This document shows positions 7,304 to 16,186 of a stretch of DNA of 37,936 nucleotides, one piece after another. How positions within the stretch are numbered: position 1 is the stretch's first letter; the number at the start of each line of letters is the position of its first letter. A program made the position numbers and the translations under genes. The DNA is taken from contig CAKZLA010000489.1 of assembly GCA_937124525.1 (NCBI GenBank), positions 1 through 37,936 of the forward strand, in the 5' to 3' direction. A model generated the notes under the pieces. It worked only from the letters and a program-made list of their open reading frames with translations, was not told the DNA's origin and did not search any database. The stretch comes from an uncultured Desulfobacterium sp. GTDB taxonomy: Bacteria; Desulfobacterota; Desulfobacteria; Desulfobacterales; Desulfobacteraceae.

Positions 7304-9964
7304 ATGCTGAAAGTAAAAACAAAATTTAGAATATTAATTGCTGCATACAGTCTCCTGCCACTACTTTTGATCCTGGTTTTGACCAAGGACTCCCCTGTTT
7401 TCATGGATCATGACTTCCAAGCTGCACTGAGTCTGGGTATTGGCACGGCCTTTATTCTCTCGCTTTGTTCGTCCTATTTTTTGGGACTTAGCTGGATCTT
7501 CATGGATCAGCTGACTCTTGTTTTAAATCTATGCACTGCCATACGCAGGGGTGAATATACCTATTTTGACCTGCCCAACCAACCTGTTGAGACCAGGGAT
7601 GAAAACGAGATGCTCTTTCTTATGCGCAATATGAACTGGATGGTCCGCCAGATTGCCAACCGCGAGAGTGATCTGGAATCAAGGGTCAAGGCACGAACCG
7701 CCGAGCTTTTACACATCAACCATGAACTAAAACAGGCAAAGGATGCGGCCGATGAGAGCGCCAAAAGCAAGAGTGAGTTTCTTGCCACCATGAGCCATGA
7801 AATACGCACCCCCATGAATGCCGTCCTGGGCATGAGCGAACTTATTCTTGGAACTGATCTTGATGCCCGGCAGAAAGAATTTCTGACCATTCTTAGATCG
7901 TCGGCCATGTCGCTTCTCACCATCATCAACAACATCCTTGATTTTTCCAAGCTTGATGCCGGAAAGGTGGAGATCGAAACCATCAGCGTCAATATCAGAG
8001 ATCTCATTGAAGGGATCACAGATATGTTTAAAGCAGAGTTGATGGATAAAAAAATAGAACTAATCCTGGACATGGACGCCCGGGCTCCAAAATCTATGTA
8101 CACGGACCCGATGCGCTTGCGCCAGATCCTTGTTAATCTCATCTCCAATGCCCTCAAGTTCACCGAACAAGGAGAAATCTGCATTGGCGTAAAATTTAAT
8201 TCCCGGAAAGAGACTGGTAGTGAACTTTTTTTTTCCGTTCAAGACACGGGTATCGGTATGGACAAGGTCGCCCTGTCCCGACTTTTCCATGCCTTTTCCC
8301 AGGCAGATGGCTCCACCACCAGGAGATTCGGGGGGACAGGGCTCGGTCTTGCCATTTCAAATAAATTGGTCAGCCTCATGGGGGGGGCCATCGAGGTCGA
8401 CAGCTCCCCCGGCAAGGGAAGCTGTTTCTTTTTTTCCATCAAGGCCGAGCCCTGCTGCAAGGAAGAACCCTCTCTTCAAATTTTGCCTGGAAGTCTAAAG
8501 AACAGGGTTGTGGTGGTTGGTATCAACAACCCAACGACCCGCAGAATCATTTGCGAATTCCTCACCTCCTTTGGCTTTATCACCAGCGCCTTTGACCTTG
8601 GAAGCAAGGTGGTGGAGGCCGTGGGCCAGCAGCTCCTTACCAAGCCCTTTTCCCTTGCTATTATTGATATTGAACTCTCAGATATCCCTCCCGAAAAGCT
8701 TTCCATGGCGCTTAAAAGAGAAGCTCCCTTCATGCCCGTGGTGGCCATTGGTACCTACACCAGAGACAATGCCGAGGACCCCTGTAGCCATTACCGGACC
8801 AACGCCTTTATTCCCAAGCCGGTCAGGCCTTCCATGCTCTTTGATACGCTTATGGATCTTCTGGAATCCCCGGAATCGGTCAAGGCAGGAACTGCACAGC
8901 ACCAAAGCGGTGCTGTCTGCCCGTTTCTGACAAAAATACTGGTTGTGGAGGACAACGCCATTAATCAGGTGGTGGCAACAGAGATCTTAAAGTGTGCCGG
9001 CATCCGTTCCCAGGTTGTGGGAAGCGGAGAGGAAGCCATACTTGCCATGGAAAAGGAGCCATTCGATGCCGTGCTCATGGATATCCAGATGACGGGGATG
9101 GACGGATTTCAAACCACCCGGGCCATAAGGAAGGACAAGAGGTTCAAGAAAACCCCCATTATTGCCATGACAGCCAACGCAGGAAAGGAGGACAGGGAGC
9201 GGGGCATTTTGAGCGGTATGGATGATTATATTACCAAACCCATTGAGTCCAAGGCCCTATTTGGGATTCTCTCGCGCTGCCTGGGCCGGAACATCACTTC
9301 TCTTGTCACCAATTTACAACAGCCAGAAGAGGCTGGTGAGGTGCTTGAAAGAATCCAGGGCATAGATATAGGGGCTGGCATTAAACGGGTTAACGGGAAT
9401 AAAGAATTGTTTGTTACCTTGGTCTCCGATTTTGCGATCGAAAATACTGATGCCGTTGAAACTATTGCAAAAGCCATCAGGGGAAACGACCTTGAAACAG
9501 CCGAAGGTCTTGTTCACAAGCTCAAGGGAATTGCTGGCAACCTCTCCCTTGTTGATCTTCACGGGGCGCTCATGGGTCTTGATCAGCAATTAAAGGACAA
9601 GCATCCAACCAAAGAGGCATTGGAAAAGTTTGACCTGGAACTGAAACGGTTTATCAGCGTTGTGGGAACACTTAACCCCTGCAACCACTGCATGGCTGCT
9701 TGCAGCAGCAAAGGCGCCCAAAACAATGCTGTCAAGCAAGAGCTTCCTCTGCCAGGGGGTGTAGGTGATAGGTTTGTGGAGCTTGATGCTCTGCTTGTCC
9801 AGAATAGTCTCCGGGCAAAAAGCCTTATGGCTGAAATTACGCCACTGTTCAAATCAACAGCCCTTGAAATTTTGGCCGGGAAACTTGAAAAGCAGATCAA
9901 ACGATTTGATTTTAAAACCGCACGACAGACCCTCAAGGAGATGGAGCAGACGATCCGACCATAG
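7304..9964 (+). CDS. Hybrid sensor histidine kinase (TM-HisKA-HATPase-REC-REC-Hpt)
   Basis: An 886-residue inner-membrane phosphorelay protein. Two membrane helices (about 10-27 and 41-63) leave only a very short outside loop, followed by a HAMP-like linker and coiled coil to about 150. HisKA has SHEIRTP with phospho-acceptor His165. The HATPase has [16 protein letters not shown] and [10 protein letters not shown]. The first receiver (about 400-520) keeps Asp455 and Lys505 but has lost the Mg-binding acidic pair (VVVVGINN), so it is probably degenerate. The second (about 543-660) is complete: Glu549/Asp550, Asp593, Thr623, Lys645. Hpt carries His738 (VHKLKG). A Cys cluster (CNHCMAAC, about 793-800) and a helical tail follow. 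It is 18 nt before the GGDEF-EAL gene, likely its output partner. The signal is unknown. Confidence 0.93.
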   Translation: MLKVKTKFRILIAAYSLLPLLLILVLTKDSPVFMDHDFQAALSLGIGTAFILSLCSSYFLGLSWIFMDQLTLVLNLCTAIRRGEYTYFDLPNQPVETRDENEMLFLMRNMNWMVRQIANRESDLESRVKARTAELLHINHELKQAKDAADESAKSKSEFLATMSHEIRTPMNAVLGMSELILGTDLDARQKEFLTILRSSAMSLLTIINNILDFSKLDAGKVEIETISVNIRDLIEGITDMFKAELMDKKIELILDMDARAPKSMYTDPMRLRQILVNLISNALKFTEQGEICIGVKFNSRKETGSELFFSVQDTGIGMDKVALSRLFHAFSQADGSTTRRFGGTGLGLAISNKLVSLMGGAIEVDSSPGKGSCFFFSIKAEPCCKEEPSLQILPGSLKNRVVVVGINNPTTRRIICEFLTSFGFITSAFDLGSKVVEAVGQQLLTKPFSLAIIDIELSDIPPEKLSMALKREAPFMPVVAIGTYTRDNAEDPCSHYRTNAFIPKPVRPSMLFDTLMDLLESPESVKAGTAQHQSGAVCPFLTKILVVEDNAINQVVATEILKCAGIRSQVVGSGEEAILAMEKEPFDAVLMDIQMTGMDGFQTTRAIRKDKRFKKTPIIAMTANAGKEDRERGILSGMDDYITKPIESKALFGILSRCLGRNITSLVTNLQQPEEAGEVLERIQGIDIGAGIKRVNGNKELFVTLVSDFAIENTDAVETIAKAIRGNDLETAEGLVHKLKGIAGNLSLVDLHGALMGLDQQLKDKHPTKEALEKFDLELKRFISVVGTLNPCNHCMAACSSKGAQNNAVKQELPLPGGVGDRFVELDALLVQNSLRAKSLMAEITPLFKSTALEILAGKLEKQIKRFDFKTARQTLKEMEQTIRP

Positions 9965-9982
9965 GATTACCTGAAAATAACT

Positions 9983-12166
9983 ATGGAACTGACAACAAAA
10001 GAGCGCATCCTGATCGTTGATGACACCCCTGCAAACATTGATGTGCTGGGTGCAATGCTCATGGACTACTATGAGATCAACGTCGCCATTAACGGCCCCA
10101 TGGCTCTGGAAATCGCAGAAACTGAGCTCCCGCCGGATCTCATCCTCCTTGATATCATGATGCCCGGCATGGATGGATACGAGGTGGCACGGCAGTTGAA
10201 ATCAAACCCCGTGACCAAGGGTATTCCAATCATTTTTGTGACGGCAAAGATCGAACAGGAAGACGAGGCTTTTGGCTTTGCCCTGGGAGCCGTGGATTAT
10301 ATCCGAAAGCCAGTGAGCACCTCGGTCACCCTTGCCAGGATAAAATCCCAGCTGGAGCTGAAACAATATCGGGACAATCTCACTGCCATGGTAGAGCAGA
10401 AGGTCGCCGAGGTGAAATCTTCAAAACAATTGCTGAGGGACACCGAAGAGGAACGTATTAAAATTGCAGGTGATCTCAAGCATAGCGAAGAATCCGCCTA
10501 TAAGAATCTTGTTTATTTCCGGGAACTGTTCATGAATTCACCCAACGGGATTATCCTTGTGGGAATCAATCGACGGATCATCCGGGCGAACCAGAGCTTT
10601 GCAACCCTTATGGGCTGCACAATTGAAGAAACAATCGGAACAGATGTCCGGAATGCCTTTATAGCTGTGGATTTCCGGAAGAAGTGGTGGCAGTTGATAG
10701 AAAAAGCGATGGATGGGGAGACCCTGGCCCTTGAGATCCAATGCTACCACAAAAAAGGGTTTAATATTCCCGTCTCCGCCCTGACTTATCCCGTGACCAT
10801 TAACAACAATGTCGAGGGGATCTTTGTACTCTATGAAAATATTTCCCAGCGCAAAAACTACGAAGACAAACTCAAACACCATGCATTCCACGATGCCCTC
10901 ACAGGGATACCTAACCGGATACTTCTCATGGATCGTCTCAACCAGGCCATTGAATTGAAACGAACCATAGATGAATTCAATTTTTCCGTTCTTCTTCTGG
11001 ATCTTGACCGGTTCAAGAGCATTAACGACAGTTTGGGACATCAGGCAGGGGATAAACTCTTGATCGCCGTCACCGCAAGGATTCAGTCCTGCTTAAGGCC
11101 CATGGACACTATTGCCAGGCTTGGAGGGGATGAATTTGCCATTCTTCTTCACAATACCCAGAGTTCTGATCAGGTGACCGGCATTGCCGCAAGGATACGG
11201 AGGGCAGCAGAAACCCTTTTTGCCATAGACGGGCATGAGGCTCACATCGGTGCAAGCATCGGCATAGTCATAGATACGGAACACTATGAGACCGGAGAGG
11301 AACTTATAAGGGATGCCGATCTTGCCATGTACCATGCCAAAGATGCGGGCAAAGGCTGTTTCAAAATTTTTTCCCCTACCATGCATGACAAGGCCATGGA
11401 GAGTCTCGCCCTTGAAAAGGAGCTCAGGAATGCCATTGAGAATTCAGGATTGGAACTTTACTATCAGCCCATCGTCAACATTGAGTCCATGGAACTTGAG
11501 GGTTTTGAAGCCCTTATCCGCTGGAACCATCCCTGCCACGGCCTGGTGATGCCGGATCAGTTCATTCCCCTTGCCGAAGAAACGGGACTGATCATTCCCA
11601 TGGGCGAATGGATCATCAAAAGTGCCTGCCGGCAGCTAAAGAAATGGAAAAACGAGTCCACACAAGGCCAGGCTCTTACCTTGAGTATCAACGTATCCAT
11701 CAAGCAATTTCTCCAGGAGAACTTTGTTGATTTTCTTTTCTCTGCTGTGTCAAACCATGGGTTGTCGCCCATGGAGATAAAAATAGAACTCACGGAGTCC
11801 TTGCTCATGGCCCATACTGATTCTGCCGTAAAAAAACTCCAAACTCTGAGGGAGTACGGTTTTTTTCTGGTCCTTGATGATTTTGGTACCGGTTATTCTT
11901 CTCTTTCATACCTGCAGCAGTTTCCCATCGATACCATTAAGATTGACCGCTCGTTTATCTCCTCCCTTGAGATCAGAAAGGAGAGTGTTGAAATCGTCAA
12001 AGCCATCATCTCCATGTCAAAGAGCCTGGACCTGTCTGTGGTGGCGGAAGGAGTGGAAAAAGAGGAGCAATTCAAGATCCTTGCGGAGATGGCCTGTGAT
12101 AGTGCCCAGGGATTTTTATTTGCAAAGCCCCTGGATAGTGAGGCTGCAAGTCGTTTTATTATGTAA
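9983..12166 (+). CDS. REC-PAS-GGDEF-EAL response regulator (c-di-GMP turnover)
   Basis: A 727-residue cytoplasmic protein. REC is at 5-122 with acidic pair DD13-14, phospho-acceptor Asp57 and Lys109. A coiled coil (about 125-170) leads to a PAS domain (about 175-295). GGDEF spans about 298-465 with an intact GGDEF at 381-385 and an RPMD inhibitory-site motif at 372-375, five residues upstream. EAL spans about 475-725 with EALIRW (509-514), ELTES (602-606), DDFGTGYSS (632-640) and VVAEGVE, all intact. Both diguanylate cyclase and phosphodiesterase activities are therefore possible, and the net direction cannot be read from sequence. The adjacent hybrid kinase, 18 nt upstream, is the likely phosphodonor through its Hpt domain. 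Confidence 0.93.
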   Translation: MELTTKERILIVDDTPANIDVLGAMLMDYYEINVAINGPMALEIAETELPPDLILLDIMMPGMDGYEVARQLKSNPVTKGIPIIFVTAKIEQEDEAFGFALGAVDYIRKPVSTSVTLARIKSQLELKQYRDNLTAMVEQKVAEVKSSKQLLRDTEEERIKIAGDLKHSEESAYKNLVYFRELFMNSPNGIILVGINRRIIRANQSFATLMGCTIEETIGTDVRNAFIAVDFRKKWWQLIEKAMDGETLALEIQCYHKKGFNIPVSALTYPVTINNNVEGIFVLYENISQRKNYEDKLKHHAFHDALTGIPNRILLMDRLNQAIELKRTIDEFNFSVLLLDLDRFKSINDSLGHQAGDKLLIAVTARIQSCLRPMDTIARLGGDEFAILLHNTQSSDQVTGIAARIRRAAETLFAIDGHEAHIGASIGIVIDTEHYETGEELIRDADLAMYHAKDAGKGCFKIFSPTMHDKAMESLALEKELRNAIENSGLELYYQPIVNIESMELEGFEALIRWNHPCHGLVMPDQFIPLAEETGLIIPMGEWIIKSACRQLKKWKNESTQGQALTLSINVSIKQFLQENFVDFLFSAVSNHGLSPMEIKIELTESLLMAHTDSAVKKLQTLREYGFFLVLDDFGTGYSSLSYLQQFPIDTIKIDRSFISSLEIRKESVEIVKAIISMSKSLDLSVVAEGVEKEEQFKILAEMACDSAQGFLFAKPLDSEAASRFIM

Positions 12167-12170
12167 GGAT

Positions 12171-12221
12171 GGCTTCGGTGTGGCCCCATAGGGGAGGGGG
12201 GAGAAACCAGGGACCGAAGCC
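12171..12221 (+). other. Stable hairpin after the GGDEF-EAL gene
   Basis: GGCTTCGGT (12171-12179) pairs perfectly with ACCGAAGCC (12213-12221). The loop can form a second stem, GGCCCC with GGGG. It starts 4 nt after the stop codon and has no T-tract, so it may be an RNA-stabilising 3' structure rather than a classic terminator. Confidence 0.4.
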
Positions 12222-12273
12222 GCTTGCAAGGAGGGGGGTGTTCGGAGTGATGAAAAGGAGAGGGTCTTTCCTG

Positions 12274-12342
12274 CTAAAAAAGAACAAAGCGGGTGGGAGC
12301 CAGTAAAGCCTGGGCGTTCATATCCGCCTTAGACTTTTTTAG
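12274..12342. terminator. Bidirectional terminator-like inverted repeat
   Basis: CTAAAAAAG (12274-12282) pairs with CTTTTTTAG (12334-12342), with a nested GCGG/CCGC pair (12289-12292 / 12324-12327). The A and T tracts put U-runs at the 3' side in either direction. It sits between the convergent GGDEF-EAL and DUF4857 genes. The rest of this gap shows nothing I recognise. Confidence 0.5.
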
Positions 12343-12419
12343 TTTATGGACCTCTTTTTTTCAGTGGGAAAAAAATAGGCCACAAAAGCGTGGTTTGGTA
12401 TACCATAATAAACCCTTTT

Positions 12420-13700
12420 TTAGTCATCCAATGGGGAGAGCTGAAGGGCCAGAAGACCATAAATTCCGGTTATGCCCACCATCACCGCCTTTACCACGGA
12501 GAACCTTCTTTTTTGAATCAGCATGGTCCAGCCAATATAGAAGAAAAGACAGAACACGATTCCTGCTATGCATGACAGATGCCCGACTTCCATGGCAAAA
12601 GAGAGAAATCCGCTATTTCTTTTTTCCAGGCTTAGAGAAAAGGGAAACAGAAACTGATAAACCCGATGGGCAGGAGTGATGGCTGATCTGGACATGGTGT
12701 GGGAGAACCGTTTGATCACATTAAAATTCCTGTCCATGGCCACACCGTAAATATTTGTTTCATCTGAAAAAACGGCGGTGCAATAGAGGGGATTAAAGAT
12801 CAATTTCAGCCTCATCTGTTCTGGAACGTATTTTTCAAGGGGAAGGGGAATTACCCTGTATTGATCATGGGAGAGCAGATAAACCTGCCCCGTTTTTCCC
12901 AGAATTAGACCATCATAGTCTTTTTGACGGCTTTCAGATATTTTTATGTGACGAACTCCAATGTCAGGATCAATGGGGGTCTTCACCACCCAGGGCCGGT
13001 TATTGATTCTTTTGAGATGAAATACCTCGTTATCGGCATCCACCAGAAAAATTCCTCCTTCAAAGGGCTTAAGCACAGTGAATTTTCCGTTGACAGATCG
13101 ACAGGGAAAGGTGAACCCTTTTTTTGTGAGGGCCTGGGTAAACAGTGTTGTCAAAGATTGGTCCACGGTAAGGGTATCGGCATTGATAAATTCCATGGAT
13201 GATGGTGTCATACGAAATCGATCTTCGGGAAATACCAGCCGTACCCGGCCGCGGTTGGATTCCAAAAGAGGCCATACCATGGTATAAGGAGAGCGGCCAT
13301 GTATTTCACGGGGGAGCAGTTCCATCACCCTGCGGTTGTTTTTGATGTTTTTTGAGTTAAACAACTGATGGTTTAATTCAATGGGTAAAAGCCCCCACAA
13401 TTCCATGTTTTTATAGTAAATAAAAGGAAGGTGTTTTTCAAACTCAACACGCGAAACATAGCTGCCATCGGCATTCTGATAGGCTATTTCAGAGTGGTGA
13501 TCCTCGGCCTTCTCCTTTATGGCACCGGGGATTGGCCCAACAATTTTCTCCTTTAAGATAAAATCGTTGCTCACCGGGCTGTAAAAGAGATGCGTTCTTT
13601 CAATCCTGTTGAAAAAAATTTTTTCATAAAACAGAGGCAGATAGATGGCCGACATAAAAATCACAAGCAGGGTGAAAAAATAGTATGAATAGTTTTTCAT
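12420..13700 (-). CDS. DUF4857-type membrane protein of an ABC transporter operon
   Basis: A 426-residue protein with one N-terminal membrane helix (about 5-25), a large soluble region of about 330 residues that is probably outside the cytoplasm, and two C-terminal helices (about 368-390 and 400-420). The N-terminal signature YLPLFYEKIFFNRIERTHLF and the gene order ATPase-permease-this protein fit the uncharacterised DUF4857 family, which I recall accompanying ABC transporters; this recall is not database-checked. Repeated hydrophobic-polar strands in the middle (VYLLSHDQYRVIPL, IYGVAMDRNFNVIKRF) hint at a beta-propeller-like sensor or lid. Its ATG overlaps the permease stop by one base (TAATG), so translation is coupled. 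It is the last gene of a four-gene operon. Substrate is unknown. Confidence 0.65.
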   Translation of the reverse strand: MKNYSYYFFTLLVIFMSAIYLPLFYEKIFFNRIERTHLFYSPVSNDFILKEKIVGPIPGAIKEKAEDHHSEIAYQNADGSYVSRVEFEKHLPFIYYKNMELWGLLPIELNHQLFNSKNIKNNRRVMELLPREIHGRSPYTMVWPLLESNRGRVRLVFPEDRFRMTPSSMEFINADTLTVDQSLTTLFTQALTKKGFTFPCRSVNGKFTVLKPFEGGIFLVDADNEVFHLKRINNRPWVVKTPIDPDIGVRHIKISESRQKDYDGLILGKTGQVYLLSHDQYRVIPLPLEKYVPEQMRLKLIFNPLYCTAVFSDETNIYGVAMDRNFNVIKRFSHTMSRSAITPAHRVYQFLFPFSLSLEKRNSGFLSFAMEVGHLSCIAGIVFCLFFYIGWTMLIQKRRFSVVKAVMVGITGIYGLLALQLSPLDD

Positions 13701-14371
13701 TATACGGATTTCCTATAGCGAAATCTGTAGACCGGCAGCATAACACAAAGCGTCATCAATACCGGAAACAGCATGAGCGGGGCAAAGCCCATGGCATAAC
13801 TGCCTGGCGTTGCCAGCCTGAGAAAAAGGGCGGAAACACCGAGGGTAAGGATCAAGTGAAGGAGCTTTTGACGATAACAGGGTTCCAGCAGGGCCAACGT
13901 GCCTCCCAGGTATCCCACCACTCCGGCAATAAACCAGGGAAGAGCAGTGAGCAGGTTGGTTGTCATGCTTTCCCGGGGGAAATAGAAACGTGTTGTCCAC
14001 CATATTGCTCCTATATCCACCGAAATCACAAGGCAATAGGCCAGCAGACCCACCCCCAAATGGAGCAATATCAGCAGATGGGGAGACATGGGTAAATGCA
14101 GAGACAAACGAAGTCGTTCACCCCACATTTCCGGAAGGTACTGGGCACAGGCAATGAGAAGTCCTGAAAAAACAGGTAAGTATCTCAGTTTATCAAATGG
14201 GATATGCCCAAGTTGCAGGACTTGATACCAGACGATTTCCGGATGATCCAGAATAAACAGTCTGCGGGTGGAGATAAACACCTGAATAGACACCATGGCG
14301 TTGAGCAGAAAAATCATCACCCAGAACCAGCGAATTTTATGAAATTCTTTTAAAAAAATTGCTTCTACCAT
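13700..14371 (-). CDS. ABC transporter permease, ABC-2-like
   Basis: About 223 residues, mostly hydrophobic, with about six predicted membrane helices: around WVMIFLLNAMVSIQVFI, LPVFSGLLIACAQYLP, LLILLHLGVGLLAYCLVIS, LLTALPWFIAGVVGYLGG, LHLILTLGVSALFLRL and FAPLMLFPVLMTLCVMLPVY. It would form the membrane part of the transporter with the ATPase just upstream. ATG 14371 is preferred: it begins one base after the ATPase stop and AGGA lies 11 nt before it; the in-frame start at 14410 would overlap the ATPase. It resembles ABC-2 type export or membrane-remodelling permeases more than importers, and no substrate-binding protein gene is present. Substrate unknown. Confidence 0.75.
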   Translation of the reverse strand: MVEAIFLKEFHKIRWFWVMIFLLNAMVSIQVFISTRRLFILDHPEIVWYQVLQLGHIPFDKLRYLPVFSGLLIACAQYLPEMWGERLRLSLHLPMSPHLLILLHLGVGLLAYCLVISVDIGAIWWTTRFYFPRESMTTNLLTALPWFIAGVVGYLGGTLALLEPCYRQKLLHLILTLGVSALFLRLATPGSYAMGFAPLMLFPVLMTLCVMLPVYRFRYRKSV

Positions 14372-14372
14372 T

Positions 14373-15311
14373 TTAATATCGTCCTGTATAGCCGATGAAC
14401 GCATCTTCAAGGCTCATGGAAACCTCTTCCATGGAGGGAGAGGCAATGCCCTGTTCCCGGAGAAATTGATCCACCTGGGATTTGGAATGGAAACTGAATA
14501 AATCTGTATAGCTCGAATGAATTTCAATGTTTTTAATCAAGCCCTTTTTTTGTTGAAAAAGGGTTCCTGTCATGGCTTGCATGGCAGACTTGTCACCATT
14601 TAGCCCCATTCTGTAACAATGAAACCTATCCTTGAAATCCCTGAGAGAGGTGATCTTCAAATCTCCGCCCCGCTCCAGAAAAATAACCTCATCCACCAAG
14701 TCCTCCATGTCCTGAATGACATGGGAAGTAAGAAATATCGTCCTTTTTTTATTGTTGAGATATTCTTTCATGTCATCCAGAAAAAGACGCCGGTAGCCAG
14801 CATCCAGACCAATGGAGTAGTCATCCAGTAAAAGGAGTTCCGGTTGTTGAGCCATTATGAGTCCCAGCACCACCTGGGACCGCTGTCCACAAGACATGTT
14901 TTTCACCAGATGTTTGTGGGGCAGGCCCAGTTTTTCCACCAGACGATAATAAATGTCTTGGTTCCAATTGGTGTAAAATGATGCATAAAATCGCTCGATT
15001 TGCCGGATGGACATGAATTCATAGGCCAGGTGCTCTTCAAACAAAAGTCCGATCCGGCTGCGAGTGAGCGGCGAAAGGTTGTGAGAATCCTCACCAAAAA
15101 TCTGGCATCGACCGGAAACAGGGCGTAAAAAACCCATGAGTATCTTGATAAGAGTGGTTTTTCCCACCCCATTTTTTCCCAGAAGAGCATAGATTTTTCC
15201 CGGGGATACGGAAAAATTCAAATTCTCATAAATAGTCCGCTTCCCGTAGCGATGGGTTAACTGCTCCACTGCTATAACGGGATCTTCTTTTGGAGATGAG
15301 AGATCAGACAT
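14373..15311 (-). CDS. ABC transporter ATP-binding protein
   Basis: About 312 residues. Walker A is GKNGVGKTT, the Q-loop region is RIGLLFEEHLAYEFM, the signature is degenerate (NMSCGQRSQVVLG in place of LSGGQ), Walker B is LLLLDDYSIGLD and the switch His is in TSHVIQD. In Walker B the usual catalytic Glu is replaced (LLLDD-Y), so hydrolysis may be slow or altered. A C-terminal extension of about 90 residues ends in EEVSMSLEDAFIGYTGR, the tail typical of ABC-2 exporter ATPases. ATG 15311 is the true start: it overlaps the stop of the STAS-like gene by 8 nt, and the longer in-frame extension is that gene's coding sequence in another frame. Second gene of the operon. Confidence 0.88.
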   Translation of the reverse strand: MSDLSSPKEDPVIAVEQLTHRYGKRTIYENLNFSVSPGKIYALLGKNGVGKTTLIKILMGFLRPVSGRCQIFGEDSHNLSPLTRSRIGLLFEEHLAYEFMSIRQIERFYASFYTNWNQDIYYRLVEKLGLPHKHLVKNMSCGQRSQVVLGLIMAQQPELLLLDDYSIGLDAGYRRLFLDDMKEYLNNKKRTIFLTSHVIQDMEDLVDEVIFLERGGDLKITSLRDFKDRFHCYRMGLNGDKSAMQAMTGTLFQQKKGLIKNIEIHSSYTDLFSFHSKSQVDQFLREQGIASPSMEEVSMSLEDAFIGYTGRY

Positions 15312-15696
15312 GATTCTTTTTTTCTCTGCTTGTATCTTCCTGCCCATGTCTGCAGACACAGTCTTTGCAATTTCCCAGACAGGTGTGGGCCGAGGTTCTT
15401 TTTTCTGACAAGAGTATGCATCCATCTGGCAAAAGCGCCTGGGCGTAAGTGCCTGCAAAATGAAGCTTTGATCGGAGATTGTTTTTTGGAAGATTCCAAT
15501 TAAGAATTGTTCTTCCAAAGGGATACGCGCGAATAATATTGTCTGTGTTAATAAGGATAGGCTGGTCTTGCTCTGCATGATTTTCAATAACTTCTAAAAG
15601 ATCAAAGGCCGAACTGCCATCAAATACGCCATATAGATGGATGTGAAAATCTTGCTCACGCTGATCTGTTCTTAACCGAAAATAAGTTTGTGTCAT
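15304..15696 (-). CDS. STAS-like protein with Cys-rich tail, paralogue of the 17363 gene
   Basis: About 130 residues. The core FHIHLYGVFDGSSAFDLLEVI matches LFVNLFGVFDGSSAWQLANTI of the gene at 17363, at the position of the first strand and helix of STAS (anti-sigma-antagonist-like) domains. The usual phospho-Ser motif (DSSG) is not present; the equivalent stretch reads AYPFGRTIL, so classic phosphorylation control is unlikely. The C-terminus adds a Cys cluster, CLGNCKDCVC, that could bind a metal or Fe-S centre. ATG 15696 follows GGGAG; a TTG at 15714 is possible. It overlaps the ABC ATPase by 8 nt and heads the operon. A regulatory or scaffold role for the transporter is inferred; the family itself is only weakly recognised. 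Confidence 0.6.
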   Translation of the reverse strand: MTQTYFRLRTDQREQDFHIHLYGVFDGSSAFDLLEVIENHAEQDQPILINTDNIIRAYPFGRTILNWNLPKNNLRSKLHFAGTYAQALLPDGCILLSEKRTSAHTCLGNCKDCVCRHGQEDTSREKKNHV

Positions 15697-16186
15697 ATCT
15701 GCTGCTCCCTGCAAGTATTAGGTTAACGGGCCTGCGAATCTAAAATAGAGTTTGCTTGCAAGCTTATCTGTCGTTTTATACAAGGTTTATATTGCGATTA
15801 AAGCCCTTAAAATTTATGTCAGTATAAAGAGTCGTTTTTTTAATGTCAATAATAAAATTATGCATTATGTATTTAATTAGGATAGCCTAACAATGGGGCG
15901 AACATGGTCTTCACGATGGTTCATGAATTGTCCGACTGACCTTCTTACAGGCATATACGTAGCTATAGGTGAACATGGCTCTGAATTGTCCAGGGTGGTC
16001 GAAATCAGAGCTAAGCTGGAACCTATGGTGTGGATTCGGCAAAGTAGATAATTTGATAAGATGGCATTTTTTTCTTGACAGGGAGTTTGATAATTTATTA
16101 TATATCCTAACAAAGTTCGTTATTCCAAATAAAATTAACTTATAAGTAGTTTAAAATTCCGGTCACACAAAAAAGGAGAAAGGTAA
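15697..16186. other. Divergent intergenic region
   Basis: This 490-bp gap separates the minus-strand STAS/ABC operon from the plus-strand DUF2325 operon. It holds a perfect GCTTGCAAGC palindrome near 15754 and the dyad at 15877-15890. A stretch at about 15908-16051 gives broken plus-strand reading (MVFTMVHELSD, then after a frameshift LLTGIYVAIGEHGSELSRVV) that could be a decayed gene but is not identifiable. AAGGAGAAAGG at 16173 serves the DUF2325 start. Confidence 0.5.
15877..15890. promoter_or_regulatory. TTAGG-N4-CCTAA dyad
   Basis: TTAGGATAGCCTAA has perfect 5-bp arms and closely resembles the dyad at feoA (TTAGTATAGGCTAA). It lies 180 nt upstream of the STAS/ABC operon and about 300 nt upstream of the DUF2325 gene. 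A shared metal-dependent regulator is possible but unproven. Confidence 0.35.

Noticed and set aside
15877..16113. Open frame of 78 codons on the minus strand, and broken plus-strand reading (GIYVAIGEHGSELSRVVEIR)
   Set aside because: No ribosome-binding site for the minus frame; the plus reading needs a frameshift and matches no family I can name. At most an unidentifiable remnant.
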